This document shows positions 20,812-30,442 of a stretch of DNA of 57,418 nucleotides, in pieces. Location of the stretch: IMG/VR virus record IMGVR_UViG_3300029319_008709, positions 1,127-58,544 of that record; one strand, 5' to 3'. Under the pieces are notes generated by a model that did not search any database, was not told the origin of the DNA, and worked only from the letters and a program-made list of their open reading frames with translations. Each line of letters starts with the position of its first letter. The first letter of the stretch is position 1. This DNA is from a virus. The position numbers were made by a program, and so were the translations under genes.

Positions 20812-22610
20812 TATTGGATAGCTCCCTTGATGTCAACATTTGGAAACTTAAGCTCGAAGACTGCATTGTCATTACCTTCAATTCTTCGACCATCAGCTGA
20901 CAAGTTTGATTCAAAGTTATATGATGAATCAGTGTATGATACACCAGATTTTCCAACTATTTCCAAGTCCACGACATCAACGATGCCATTGACCTTCTGG
21001 AGCACCTTATAAAAATCTGTTATTAGAATTGATTCACCAATATCATATTGATTTCTTAAAAGATAATCTCTCAAAGCAGCATTAGCCCTATTGATCACGG
21101 TAAAGCGATTTGTATTTAGATCAATTGCCACAACGTAATTGATTCCAAAATTGACAATTTGAGCATCTAAAATATCAATTGTATCATTTACTACTTTATA
21201 CTGCAGAAGCCAATTTCTTAAATTATTTTTAAGAGTTATGTTGGCTGGTATCAATTTACCACTTGTGTCCTCGGAGATAACAAATATATTAAGATTTCTC
21301 TTAAACTCGTCAAAATCGCGCACCACAGCTGCTCTTTTAATAGATCCAAACTTAGCCGGCATGCCATAACAAATAGACTGATAGTCTTGAATTGTTACCG
21401 CTCTGTTTTGCGTGGCATAAAATCCAAAGACTCTTTGCTTGATCTCCTCTGAGGAAGGTAGCGAAATATCACCAACAAATGGTTCTTCGTTTAGAACTTC
21501 TAGGGAGGAGATAACGCTATTTCTAATATTTTGAGATAAGGATCCTTGAGATGCAAATCTAATTAGCGGTCTGTCTACTCCAGTGATCGTCTCGACAGCA
21601 GCATTTACATCGTTATTCAGATTAACTCTATACCCGATTCTTAGTGTTGTGTTAGAAGGGGCAATACCAAACTTATCTGTGCTGATTAGTTTAGTTGGAT
21701 CAAAATCTAAATCTGTAACATAATCTCGCCCGTTCAAATCTAAGACAAGATTAGATGGATCGACAACAGAATTTGATAGCAGTTCTGAGTCCGAACCATA
21801 GCCAAATTGCAAATATGTTGCCTGTCCCTCTCTCTCGACAACAAACCTTCTTGCTACTGGAACGGCCTTTAAAAGATTTCGAACTGTTGAGTTCGTTGAT
21901 GTATTTGTGTTGCGAATTGCTTTGTAAATAACATTTTGGGAAAGATGATCGACTTCGACATACTCGTGACCCTCCGAGTCCGTAACGGATAAGACCTCGG
22001 CAACCCTTGAAGTTTCTAAATCTACTCTTAAAAATCTTTGGAATTCCTCAATGTCAACTTCCTTGAACAGTGTTCTCCCCGATACGGCTCGTCCCTGGGC
22101 TCTAATGACAAAGTTTGTTGGGTTACCCGTCGAAGAGTCGACTGTGCCTACAACCACTTGGTTTGTGGGTACAGAAAAATCTACGTCTTCTATTAAAGTA
22201 TACAGCCCACCACCAGTTGAGGAAAATATTGAACCGGCGCGAAGGACCGGGGCGTAAGCCAAATTAGGACCCGCCGTATTATTGTCTGAGGGGACCTGAA
22301 CGTAAAAAGTTAAAATACCATAAGACGAAGGGCTTGTGTTTAACTTAAAACCCATCTGTCGTGCAAGACGAATAACGTTATTATATTCAATTGACGTCTC
22401 TAAAAATGATTCGTTCGCCTGATAATCTACGTAAAATGAGAGGATGTCTCCAATGTAGGAGACAGTATCCAACATCAATGCGCCAAAGGATGCCTTGTTA
22501 AAATCTTTGTAAGTATCTGGATAATATCTTTTTGCGTAGTTCTCTAGATCTCTACGAATAGAATCAAAGTCGCGACTTGTATAATCTATTGGTTGTAATT
22601 TTTTAGCCAT
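20811..22610 (-). CDS. 6: Baseplate wedge protein, T4 gp6/baseplate J-like
   Basis: This 599-residue protein starts with a block typical of T4 gp6-type wedge proteins: PIDYTSRDFDSIRRDL (residues 7-22), YYPDTYKDFNKASFG, and LMLDTVSYIGDILSFY, followed by the conserved ANESFLETS and RLARQMGF. T4 gp6 is 660 residues, so the size is close. gp6 forms the inner ring of the baseplate and holds adjacent wedges together. The middle (about 390-480) has VTIQDYQSICYGMP, the conserved baseplate-J segment. The gene follows the gp25-like gene with a 12-base gap, a pairing of gp25 and gp6 that is common in myovirus baseplate modules. Confidence 0.92.
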   Translation of the reverse strand: MAKKLQPIDYTSRDFDSIRRDLENYAKRYYPDTYKDFNKASFGALMLDTVSYIGDILSFYVDYQANESFLETSIEYNNVIRLARQMGFKLNTSPSSYGILTFYVQVPSDNNTAGPNLAYAPVLRAGSIFSSTGGGLYTLIEDVDFSVPTNQVVVGTVDSSTGNPTNFVIRAQGRAVSGRTLFKEVDIEEFQRFLRVDLETSRVAEVLSVTDSEGHEYVEVDHLSQNVIYKAIRNTNTSTNSTVRNLLKAVPVARRFVVEREGQATYLQFGYGSDSELLSNSVVDPSNLVLDLNGRDYVTDLDFDPTKLISTDKFGIAPSNTTLRIGYRVNLNNDVNAAVETITGVDRPLIRFASQGSLSQNIRNSVISSLEVLNEEPFVGDISLPSSEEIKQRVFGFYATQNRAVTIQDYQSICYGMPAKFGSIKRAAVVRDFDEFKRNLNIFVISEDTSGKLIPANITLKNNLRNWLLQYKVVNDTIDILDAQIVNFGINYVVAIDLNTNRFTVINRANAALRDYLLRNQYDIGESILITDFYKVLQKVNGIVDVVDLEIVGKSGVSYTDSSYNFESNLSADGRRIEGNDNAVFELKFPNVDIKGAIQ

Positions 22611-22621
22611 AATTTATTTCT

Positions 22622-23020
22622 CTAAATAGGTTGGTCAACATCAATTTGTAGCAATGTCGACAATTGAAGTGGCAATATTGTAAAAGATATTGAAACAGAT
22701 AAGTCATGTGGATACAAATCTGGGTTTCCTTCGGGAATTTGAAATTGTATATCATCTATCTGAATATAACTCAAGTATCTTTGAACCTGCTCATTAATCT
22801 TCGAAGTGATGTTAGAATACGTGTTACTGTTATTTAGTTCAAACAAATACCTTCTTAACCCCACTCCAAAGTTGGGGTCCATCATCCTTTCTCCTGGGAT
22901 GGTTAGGATAAGCATTTTAAGATTTTGCTTTGCTAGATCCTCAAAGTTCGTATTCAAATTATAGGCACCGAATACTTCACTTACAACAAGAGGTAACTGC
23001 GGTGATAAGCCAGAGGCCAT
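22622..23020 (-). CDS. 25: Baseplate wedge protein, gp25/GPW-like
   Basis: The 132-residue protein belongs to the GPW/gp25 family: T4 gp25 is also 132 residues. The key pattern is LTIPGERMMDPNFGVGLRRY (residues 39-58), containing the family's PGER...P-FG-GL signature, followed by helix-rich sequence with INEQVQRYL and a final strand LPLQLSTLLQIDV. gp25 is a sheath-initiator wedge component bound to gp6 and gp53. The downstream neighbour is gp6-like, matching the physical contact in the baseplate. It contains no lysozyme activity motif despite the old family name. Confidence 0.92.
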   Translation of the reverse strand: MASGLSPQLPLVVSEVFGAYNLNTNFEDLAKQNLKMLILTIPGERMMDPNFGVGLRRYLFELNNSNTYSNITSKINEQVQRYLSYIQIDDIQFQIPEGNPDLYPHDLSVSISFTILPLQLSTLLQIDVDQPI

Positions 23021-23036
23021 TTAAAAGACCCTCCCT

Positions 23037-24830
23037 TTATTCTGTGTCGTCACAGGATCCTGATAACAGATTCTGCGGTTCTGGTGTGCATTCGACTGCA
23101 TCGGCACTTTCAGTATTAGCGTTTGAAACATTTTCAGTTTGGTTTGTGACATCACTCTTAAGTAGTTCCAACAACAGATAAATTAACCCAAGAGGTGACG
23201 GCGGCATCATAAGCATTCCAGATACAGTGCCAGTAAAATCTATACCGTCGACAGAAACTCTTGGGAAGAAGTTTTCTGGAATTGACAATGGTGGCGGACC
23301 TTCAGCGGCTTCCTCCATACCCTGTTTAATGCCATAGTCAACTATGCAAAGTAGCAAAGTTAATAAATCTTCGCCGTTAAGATTGGGCTGGATTACGTTT
23401 TCGGTGGCGTTAGCAATCTCCTCATTCAAATTAGATGTTTGGATTACCTGATCCAGGGCACCGATGGCTTGATTAAAGGCGAATCCAGAACCAGTCTTAA
23501 TAACTTTTGAAATGGCAACGTGAGGATCTACTAGCTCTACAAGCCCCTTCAAAATATCGATTGGCGTCTTGATTATCATCTTTAAGATAAAATCGCGGGC
23601 AGATGAATTAAATCCTGCTTGCTGATCTTGCCCCGTCGCACTGGAGACAGCCGAGTTGGCGGCTGGGCGGCTAAGATTGGGAGTGGCGTCAAAATTATTA
23701 TCGTTTGCTATTGTAGAAATAATAATGTCCAGCGCCCTATCTTTTGGAGTCTGGAATGCATCTCCTACCCCCGCAAAGTATTCAGAAGTTAAATAAAAAT
23801 TATAAATTAACGGAATTACCGCCGTTAATTCGTTGTTAAAAGAATTTGAAAAAAATCTTTTGAACTCTGAGTTTGCAAGCAGCAAGTCCTGCTTGACACT
23901 GCTTGGAAGTGTGCCGATCTCAAATCCCACCTCTTCCAGTATTTCGTTTTGCTGGGCTGTGTTATATTCAGCAGCCCAGTCTGCTTGTTGATCTCTCGTA
24001 TCCCACAGATAATCAACCCCAGCAATAACGTTCTTAAATAATTTAGCGGCGTCGAGTGGGGTACCTATTGGTCCCGGGACATCTCCTATAAACGGCCGGT
24101 GCGCAATTTTCATAGGAGTGCGTGCGATGTTGCTACCAACTATGTGCCCATACAAAGAAGTGTGCAACGCAACCAATCTTGACCAAACTTTGTAAGTTTG
24201 CCACTCGTCCAAAACACCTTCATCGTTTAAAATAAACCACGTTCCGAGCGGGCGTGTAGCATCAGTAAAATCTTGTAGCTTATCTACTGAGGTGTTATAG
24301 CCACCACCTCCATAGAAGCTGTCCGTATCATATACGGAAACAACCACTGGATCGTTGCCCCAGACCTCATCCGAGTCGCCGTCGTTGTCCGGGTTCGTGC
24401 CCTGGAGCCACTCGTTACTCCATATTGCCTTGTACCTGCGCATTACTCTATCTGCTTTTGGCTTAAGTTTTAGCACACTATTGCCGGCCGACATTCTCGG
24501 CTGAGGGGATCCATCAACCTCAACATATATCTCAAGATCGCGGACATCTAAATATTTATTCCCACTGTATGTTATTTCTTCTTGTAAAGCAGAAGAGTAT
24601 ATGCTTCCATCATTTCCATGGAGAAAGTTGTTGAAGTGAATCAAAATTTCACCCCATTGTTGTCTAATATCTATAAAGCCGCCGCGGCCACCTAAAGTAG
24701 AATAAAGAGGGTCATTTGTGTCTTTATCATCAATTATAAATGAAGTTATCATTGACTCTTCTACTGATCCTTGACCCATCAGCTCGTCAATTTGCTCTGC
24801 TGTCAATACAGAATTACCGTAGTATGCCAT
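23037..24830 (-). CDS. Baseplate-associated structural protein (unknown)
   Basis: The 597-residue product is encoded directly upstream of gp25 and so is most likely a baseplate wedge or hub-associated protein; T4 places gp53 in such a position, but I see no diagnostic gp53 motif. The N-terminal third includes GRGGFIDIRQQWGEILIHF and LEIYVEVDGSPQPR. The C-terminal part is Asp/Glu/Pro-rich and ends with NLLSGSCDDTE, including Cys at 577 and 592. No transmembrane segment is likely. It could also be a wedge protein specific to this phage group. Confidence reflects position rather than motif recognition. Confidence 0.55.
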   Translation of the reverse strand: MAYYGNSVLTAEQIDELMGQGSVEESMITSFIIDDKDTNDPLYSTLGGRGGFIDIRQQWGEILIHFNNFLHGNDGSIYSSALQEEITYSGNKYLDVRDLEIYVEVDGSPQPRMSAGNSVLKLKPKADRVMRRYKAIWSNEWLQGTNPDNDGDSDEVWGNDPVVVSVYDTDSFYGGGGYNTSVDKLQDFTDATRPLGTWFILNDEGVLDEWQTYKVWSRLVALHTSLYGHIVGSNIARTPMKIAHRPFIGDVPGPIGTPLDAAKLFKNVIAGVDYLWDTRDQQADWAAEYNTAQQNEILEEVGFEIGTLPSSVKQDLLLANSEFKRFFSNSFNNELTAVIPLIYNFYLTSEYFAGVGDAFQTPKDRALDIIISTIANDNNFDATPNLSRPAANSAVSSATGQDQQAGFNSSARDFILKMIIKTPIDILKGLVELVDPHVAISKVIKTGSGFAFNQAIGALDQVIQTSNLNEEIANATENVIQPNLNGEDLLTLLLCIVDYGIKQGMEEAAEGPPPLSIPENFFPRVSVDGIDFTGTVSGMLMMPPSPLGLIYLLLELLKSDVTNQTENVSNANTESADAVECTPEPQNLLSGSCDDTE

Positions 24831-24846
24831 CTAACACATTCCCCTT

Positions 24847-27800
24847 TTACTGAATTATTATCTCATTGCCTAAGAATCCGGATTCCTCGTCTTCTTCGTC
24901 TGCTAAGGTCAGCTGCTCATTACCTAAGAATCCAGATCCGGAATCAGATTCGACTTCCTCTTCGCCCTCTTCACCTTCGGCGGCGGGTGCGCCTGATGAT
25001 ATGGCTATTTCATCAATTATTTTTACCAACAAATCGGTGCTCTGTAAACTTAGAGGGTCCAAGCCCAGTCCCTGCGTAGAGTAATTAAATTTATCAGCAT
25101 TTATGTATGAGTATAGCGAATATTTATAATTGGAAAATACTGAGTTACTTAATCTTGTTCTAACAATATAGAAGCCTTCTCTTCCATTAAACAATTCTCC
25201 GTTCACTACTAAGTCAATAAAGTTTTCTCTAGCCTGCTCAGTGAAATCACCATCGGTCAGCTGAGTATCATAATGCACAACAGGTATTTCGCTCAATAAC
25301 GCTTCCATGAAAGAACTTTGCTTTTTGCCGGGAATAGCCTTACTAATCGCATTATCAATTGATTTTCTGCTTCTCTGTAGGCGATCGGTCATCAAATATT
25401 CTATTATATCATCAAATCCAATAAATGTATTCTCGTCTGTAATTGAAAACTGTCCAAACTGTGTGCCTGATGGGAACGCAATGGACCCGTCATAATATGT
25501 TATGCCGCCCTTGTTAATAACGGTTTGCCTCTGTATTTTTAGATTGAAGTAGTTGACCAAATCTTGTCTTATCAAGCTGTTCTGCGATGGCTCTATGTTA
25601 TTAAGGTATCTTGTTAAAGAAGTCAATATCTGTGTTTTCACAAATGTAAAATAAAAACTGTCCGGACTTAGTATGTCCTCCAGCGTAAATGCCATTGTAA
25701 CAAAGATATTTTTTATTATTATTTCAGCGATGTGTATCTGTGCTAATAGCAAGTACATGCCAAGCTTGATAACGTTTCTGATCTTCGATGCCAGAGAAAT
25801 ATCATCGCCATTACAAGCTGATTCCTTATATTCGTCCATCATTTGCTGGATGATTCCTTCGATATCGAGAAAATCTGCTAATTCGGACGGAGGGCAGTTC
25901 TCATTTGAGGTAAATAAGTTTAGTGATTGTAAGGTGGCAGCATCAAACACACCATTCTCTAGAATAAAATCTAGCATCCTTTCTACTTGAATACCAAACA
26001 TGTAAGGATAGTAAGTATAGTATACGGATTTTGATATATCCAATGTGTCGGCACTGGTTAAGTTTTGTGCCTCAATAAACTCAATAATGGGTTGCGCAAA
26101 TTGTCTTACAAATAAATTATCATCCTGGAAGCCTACGCCTCCTAATTCTTCGTAAAACAACGCTTGCTGCTCCGACACCTGACCACCAAGAGATGAAATT
26201 TGTAAATTAATAAATTCGTCTTCGTCTTCATCGCCGGCGAAGTCGCCTAGATTTAGAAAAACTCCCAACTGGTTTGAATCCTCAGATTGACTTCTGTACT
26301 TGGGATAAACCAAGTTTATGTTGTTTCGCGACGTATCCGCTGAAAAGCCAAAAGTTAAAGACATGTTTTGATAGGAATCGCCCATTTCTGACGAGTCAAG
26401 TGTTATAACCGATGTTAGGGGTTCCGATAATGAAAGTTGAGCGTCACCTTGTCCATAAATTTCTGAAAGTGGGTGATCATGCTGAACGTAAACGCCATCC
26501 GGCATGAGGGTTTCGTGAACTGTGTCTCCTAGAATTGAATTGGCTGGGGGCGGTTCGGAGTTACTATGAATAACTGGGGATTCGTCAGGAAGGTTTACGA
26601 AATTATGAATGTGCTGGGTTGTCGATATTGAGGAAAACTCAATGGGGCGACCAGTCGAAGAGAAATAATATTTTTCAGTATTGGTATCGTAATCGCTTCC
26701 CGAAATTCCAAGTCCAAAGTCTGTTAAAGTTGGACCAATTGAGAATGTATCCATATCAATATAAGTTCTAAAATCTCTTAGGTAACTTTGGTTAAATTGA
26801 TATGATGTGAACACCGGAGGTGTTGGATCTGCCGCGGCATTTGTTGATAGCTCGCCAATCTTACTTGTTAGTCCGTTAATTGCGTTTGTAAAATTAGGAT
26901 CCTGTAAGGCGCCCGTCAGAGCGTTAATAACACTGCTGTTGACATTAAGCATCGCGTCCGCAGCAGGGAGTCCTAATAATTCACCAATATTAAGCGTTGG
27001 GCACGCTGCGGCAAAATCACTAATTTCAGATAAGCCTGCCAGGGTCTCTGTTATCTTCCCCAAGAAAGCAGGATCAAGTGAGGGACCGATAGGATCAGTG
27101 ATGCCGGCATTTTGAATATCACTTAATACTCTTGACTCATTCTTTAGCACAGGCTCCAATAAAATCTCTTTTGCTGACTCGGCTGAAGATATAAACTGAA
27201 GTTGTATTGTTTCGGCCAAAAAGTTGAAAGTTTCAGGAATTGTTTTTTGAATTGTCGGATCTAAAAACTTTGAGTCCGGACAATCCAGGTCAAGAGCTGG
27301 AGGATTGACAACCAATCCATTTTCAATTAAGTCCAAAAGCTCTCGAATATTCTCATCCTCAAGGTCACCCTCTGTCAAACAAACATTATCCTGATTGATG
27401 TTGTAAAGCTCATTTGCTATCTGGTTGCATAAATCTGAGACATCAACGATCGCGGACAGGTCCGCAAAGAAACCCATTATTGCAGATCTTACAACCAAGT
27501 TAGTTCTTACGGTTTCTAAACTGTAGTCTTGGTTGAAATCAATAACCCTATCAACCAAATCATCCGACGCGTCTTCACGGTTTAAGAATAGAATACAGAT
27601 ATCTATTGAACTTAAGATTGAAGACAAAGAACTTAAATAATCAAATATTTGCTGATTTGTCATCCCATTCTTAGATGCGATCTGGTCTATTCCGGAGCCA
27701 TCGCTAACAAATGGTAGCAACGAGTTCTCTGGGTTGGGGTTATTATCAATAAAATCAGTTATATCCCTACTACCATAATCGGTGGAACGTGGCGAATTTA

Positions 27801-29445
27801 GATCACAATTCTCTCTTAAAAGCTCAGCCAGCTTTTTGATAACTTCCAAGACTATATTTTGTAGTGCGTCGATAATGGCTTTCTCTATTTCTGGCCAGAG
27901 TGGACCAGAGATCGAGAAGGGCTTGAATAATTCCAAGTCTATCTTCGGTTTACTAATTGGAGAAGACTTCGGAAGATCTGGAGGATAATATATTGAAGAG
28001 CCCGCACGGACCAAAGAATTCTGAACAGCTTGATCAATCCTGCCGACTTCGAAATTGATTCCAAATGCCAGACACAGGAAAGCTTCCCTTGCTATTTCAT
28101 CTATACCCAACTGTCTAAAAAGATATGCAAGTTGTGGATTGGCCTTTGCTACAAGACCCATTGGACCTTCATCCAAGAAAGCTCCAATTGCTTTTGTAAC
28201 TTCTACTCCAGTATTAAGCACTTTTGCAGTTTGCGCTGCTTTAACTCTCATGAAGATGGCGGGGTTCTCTGCTACTTGTTGTCTTATTTTTTGCAGCTCT
28301 TCGGAACTGAAGAAAGTTGTAAATCCTTTTTCCAATGCCTCTGTGTTGTTGATGTCGATAAGTCCCTGCTCAGAGGCGACTCTTAACAGCTCATTGTCCA
28401 GATCTTTTTGCGGTTGTGGATTAAAATTGTCAAATATTGACCCTGTGGTTCCCAACGAATCCCTAACATCATCGCTATCCAAAAAATCAAAGAATGAATA
28501 ATTAGATCTATTATCTTTGGAAGATTGTATGGATTCCAACAGCTGACTATAATTCCTTAGTATTGCTAAGGTTAATGGATCTTGCAATAGCTTGTTGTGT
28601 TTTGCTATTGAGAAGTAACCAATTTTTAGGGGCCGGCTCTCGATTGACTGTTCAATCAAAAGGTAATTCATTCCATAAATCGCCAGCTTAGCGCCCTTCT
28701 TACCAAAGAATAGCGTGACCGTATCTGCTTCAGAGAAACTATAACTTGGAGTCTGGATTCTCATCTGTTTTGTTAATTCAGTAACAATAATGTTGAGTAT
28801 TTTTGTAGCGGCTATACTCATATACCCGAAATCAACGTTTAATTCTATCTGCCCCTCAAAGCCCTTGTACTGCGAGTCAAACGTCTTCAATCCGTTGTTT
28901 AGCAACTTGTTGTCAGTTCCTATGGTACCAACCGTTAAAGTTGTTTCCGCCACGGGACCGACTATCTCCTGTTGATTATTGAAAAACAAGAGGTTGGGCT
29001 CATACAAAGGCATATCATTGTTTGACTCCAACTCTTTTCTTTTGGAGTCTAAATCAAACGTTGTTTTTATGATTACGATACTTTTTCGGCTTGGAGGGCT
29101 TGTGTTGAAGTAAGATTCAATTGTAATACGATTTTTTAGTTCTTGTTCAAGATTTGTGGCTATATCAAGAATGTTGTTAGCACAAGGATCGCCGGCAGGG
29201 TATGGGTTGCACTCGTCCTGGAAATAGTCTGTGTCAAACAAGAAAGAGTAAAACTCAGGCAGATATGAAGTCACAAACTCTTGAAATCCAAGAGCGACTA
29301 GCTCCTCTGTTCTAGAGTTTAACTCGTCATCAGAGTTAATTTTGTCAACCTTAATTTTTACTTTATACGTCTGTACTTGGTCTTCGTAGAAAGGTATATT
29401 AAAGTCTTTGCTTTTATATTTTTTAGTTAAAAGTAATTCAGCCAT
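24847..29445 (-). CDS. 1532-residue baseplate/tail structural protein
   Basis: This very long protein has no domain I can name with confidence. It is mostly acidic and helical with Asp/Glu/Asn-rich loops. An HIH and HDH-bearing segment (about residues 925-970) could coordinate metal. The C-terminus carries two copies of SGFLGNE separated by an acidic linker (24864-24937 in DNA), ending in NEIIIQ. It lies between the spike-like gene and the baseplate gene at 23037, so a central hub, wedge or tape-like scaffold role is plausible. It is much larger than any T4 hub protein. The two-base gap to the upstream gene argues for coupled translation. Confidence 0.55.
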   Translation of the reverse strand: MAELLLTKKYKSKDFNIPFYEDQVQTYKVKIKVDKINSDDELNSRTEELVALGFQEFVTSYLPEFYSFLFDTDYFQDECNPYPAGDPCANNILDIATNLEQELKNRITIESYFNTSPPSRKSIVIIKTTFDLDSKRKELESNNDMPLYEPNLLFFNNQQEIVGPVAETTLTVGTIGTDNKLLNNGLKTFDSQYKGFEGQIELNVDFGYMSIAATKILNIIVTELTKQMRIQTPSYSFSEADTVTLFFGKKGAKLAIYGMNYLLIEQSIESRPLKIGYFSIAKHNKLLQDPLTLAILRNYSQLLESIQSSKDNRSNYSFFDFLDSDDVRDSLGTTGSIFDNFNPQPQKDLDNELLRVASEQGLIDINNTEALEKGFTTFFSSEELQKIRQQVAENPAIFMRVKAAQTAKVLNTGVEVTKAIGAFLDEGPMGLVAKANPQLAYLFRQLGIDEIAREAFLCLAFGINFEVGRIDQAVQNSLVRAGSSIYYPPDLPKSSPISKPKIDLELFKPFSISGPLWPEIEKAIIDALQNIVLEVIKKLAELLRENCDLNSPRSTDYGSRDITDFIDNNPNPENSLLPFVSDGSGIDQIASKNGMTNQQIFDYLSSLSSILSSIDICILFLNREDASDDLVDRVIDFNQDYSLETVRTNLVVRSAIMGFFADLSAIVDVSDLCNQIANELYNINQDNVCLTEGDLEDENIRELLDLIENGLVVNPPALDLDCPDSKFLDPTIQKTIPETFNFLAETIQLQFISSAESAKEILLEPVLKNESRVLSDIQNAGITDPIGPSLDPAFLGKITETLAGLSEISDFAAACPTLNIGELLGLPAADAMLNVNSSVINALTGALQDPNFTNAINGLTSKIGELSTNAAADPTPPVFTSYQFNQSYLRDFRTYIDMDTFSIGPTLTDFGLGISGSDYDTNTEKYYFSSTGRPIEFSSISTTQHIHNFVNLPDESPVIHSNSEPPPANSILGDTVHETLMPDGVYVQHDHPLSEIYGQGDAQLSLSEPLTSVITLDSSEMGDSYQNMSLTFGFSADTSRNNINLVYPKYRSQSEDSNQLGVFLNLGDFAGDEDEDEFINLQISSLGGQVSEQQALFYEELGGVGFQDDNLFVRQFAQPIIEFIEAQNLTSADTLDISKSVYYTYYPYMFGIQVERMLDFILENGVFDAATLQSLNLFTSNENCPPSELADFLDIEGIIQQMMDEYKESACNGDDISLASKIRNVIKLGMYLLLAQIHIAEIIIKNIFVTMAFTLEDILSPDSFYFTFVKTQILTSLTRYLNNIEPSQNSLIRQDLVNYFNLKIQRQTVINKGGITYYDGSIAFPSGTQFGQFSITDENTFIGFDDIIEYLMTDRLQRSRKSIDNAISKAIPGKKQSSFMEALLSEIPVVHYDTQLTDGDFTEQARENFIDLVVNGELFNGREGFYIVRTRLSNSVFSNYKYSLYSYINADKFNYSTQGLGLDPLSLQSTDLLVKIIDEIAISSGAPAAEGEEGEEEVESDSGSGFLGNEQLTLADEEDEESGFLGNEIIIQ
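24864..24937 (-). repeat. Imperfect tandem repeat encoding SGFLGNE twice
   Basis: Two imperfect direct copies of about 20 bases, at 24864-24883 and 24918-24937, each begin catt(g/a)cctaagaatcc on the plus strand. On the coding strand they encode SGFLGNEQ and SGFLGNEI at the extreme C-terminus of the 1532-residue structural protein, separated by an acidic Asp/Glu run. The repeat keeps the peptide, not just the bases. Confidence 0.8.
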
Positions 29446-29447
29446 GA

Positions 29448-30434
29448 TTAATTGGTGTTATTGTATTTGCTTAATATAAATAGACCTTTATCATTTTCTG
29501 TTGCCTCGGCACCGCCGGGAGTGTCCAAATAGTTTTGTTTAATGCCACTCATCTTTTGCATATGCAGCATCAGCTGTGCCTCTACATTTGTCACTGTATT
29601 GACAAGAACTTCAATCCCTTCAGGAAGAAGATTCTCAAAATCTGGAGAGGTTAGTTGACCGTAGAAGGGAGAGCGATGTGTATGGGTCAGAAGCGCCTGG
29701 GTTAGTGATCTGTTGTATTCCAAAAAGTTTTTAAACAACTCTCTTAAGTCATGCACCGCATCAATTGTTTCAATTAGGCATCTTTGCAAGTTCGCTCCCT
29801 TAACAAGCGGTTGTAAGTCTGAGTCGTCGTTCATAGCTATCAAATCAATCCCGTAGGTTTGAGTGGTGGCATTTGTTAGGTCACCGCCTTGTGAGTTCTT
29901 CTTGTCGGTTCTGGTAACCAGCTTAATGTTTTCTCGTGCTACAAATCGTAAAGTGTCTGCTTTCAGAGCAATTGTAGATCTTGGACTATCTTTTGTTGTA
30001 TTTCCAACCGTGCCTTGGGGCAACCCAAAATAAGAATCTACGTTTGCTTTTTGAGAAATATAGATTCTGGCGGCGTCCAACTTAAAGTTCGGATCTACTC
30101 TTAAAAGTTTATTCTTGTTATCTCTTCGGCGCGCGTGGTAGCCCACTCTACCCGCCACAATATCAATTGCAGCACAATGAGTGTCTTTAGAACCGCCATA
30201 GCCTGACACAATATTACTTGGACGATCCAGTCCAAGGACAATGTATGAATTGCCTTTGTTAACAACTTTCTCTTCTTTCACGGTGATGTATTCAGGTACA
30301 TCAATATCCTTTCTTGTTCCTTTGCCAAAGCCAAAAAACTCTGCTTGCCCTTGCTCGGATAGAGTGTCAAACACAGCCCTGTCTGCTGGGGGTATGAGAT
30401 TAATATCAATTGCTGGTTTTTTATTGTTTGCCAT
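29448..30434 (-). CDS. Spike-like baseplate protein with beta-helix-type segment and HxH
   Basis: The 328-residue protein resembles central spike or needle components. A region around residues 150-170 reads RSTIALKADTLRFVAREN then IKLVTR, similar to the alternating hydrophobic beta-prism sequences of gp5 C-terminal and gpV-type spikes. Further on is ALLTHTHRSPF (about 244-254), with an HxH motif that in other phage spike tips binds iron. A helical C-terminal tail follows. It lies between the DUF2272 hydrolase gene and the giant baseplate gene, as expected for a membrane-piercing spike next to its cell-wall enzyme. The structural call is fair; the exact fold is inferred. Confidence 0.6.
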   Translation of the reverse strand: MANNKKPAIDINLIPPADRAVFDTLSEQGQAEFFGFGKGTRKDIDVPEYITVKEEKVVNKGNSYIVLGLDRPSNIVSGYGGSKDTHCAAIDIVAGRVGYHARRRDNKNKLLRVDPNFKLDAARIYISQKANVDSYFGLPQGTVGNTTKDSPRSTIALKADTLRFVARENIKLVTRTDKKNSQGGDLTNATTQTYGIDLIAMNDDSDLQPLVKGANLQRCLIETIDAVHDLRELFKNFLEYNRSLTQALLTHTHRSPFYGQLTSPDFENLLPEGIEVLVNTVTNVEAQLMLHMQKMSGIKQNYLDTPGGAEATENDKGLFILSKYNNTN

Positions 30435-30442
30435 AAGTTATG

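Noticed and set aside
23037-24830. T4 gp53 identity for the 597-residue gene next to gp25
   Set aside because: Position fits, but the size is three times that of gp53 and I see no diagnostic motif, so no gene symbol is given.
25110-25140. TATAAATA-like sequence on the minus strand (tatttata on the plus strand)
   Set aside because: It is inside the coding sequence of the 1532-residue structural gene, far from any gene start.
28055-28501. 148-residue plus-strand ORF
   Set aside because: Antisense to the 1532-residue gene and overlapping a second antisense ORF; no coding evidence.
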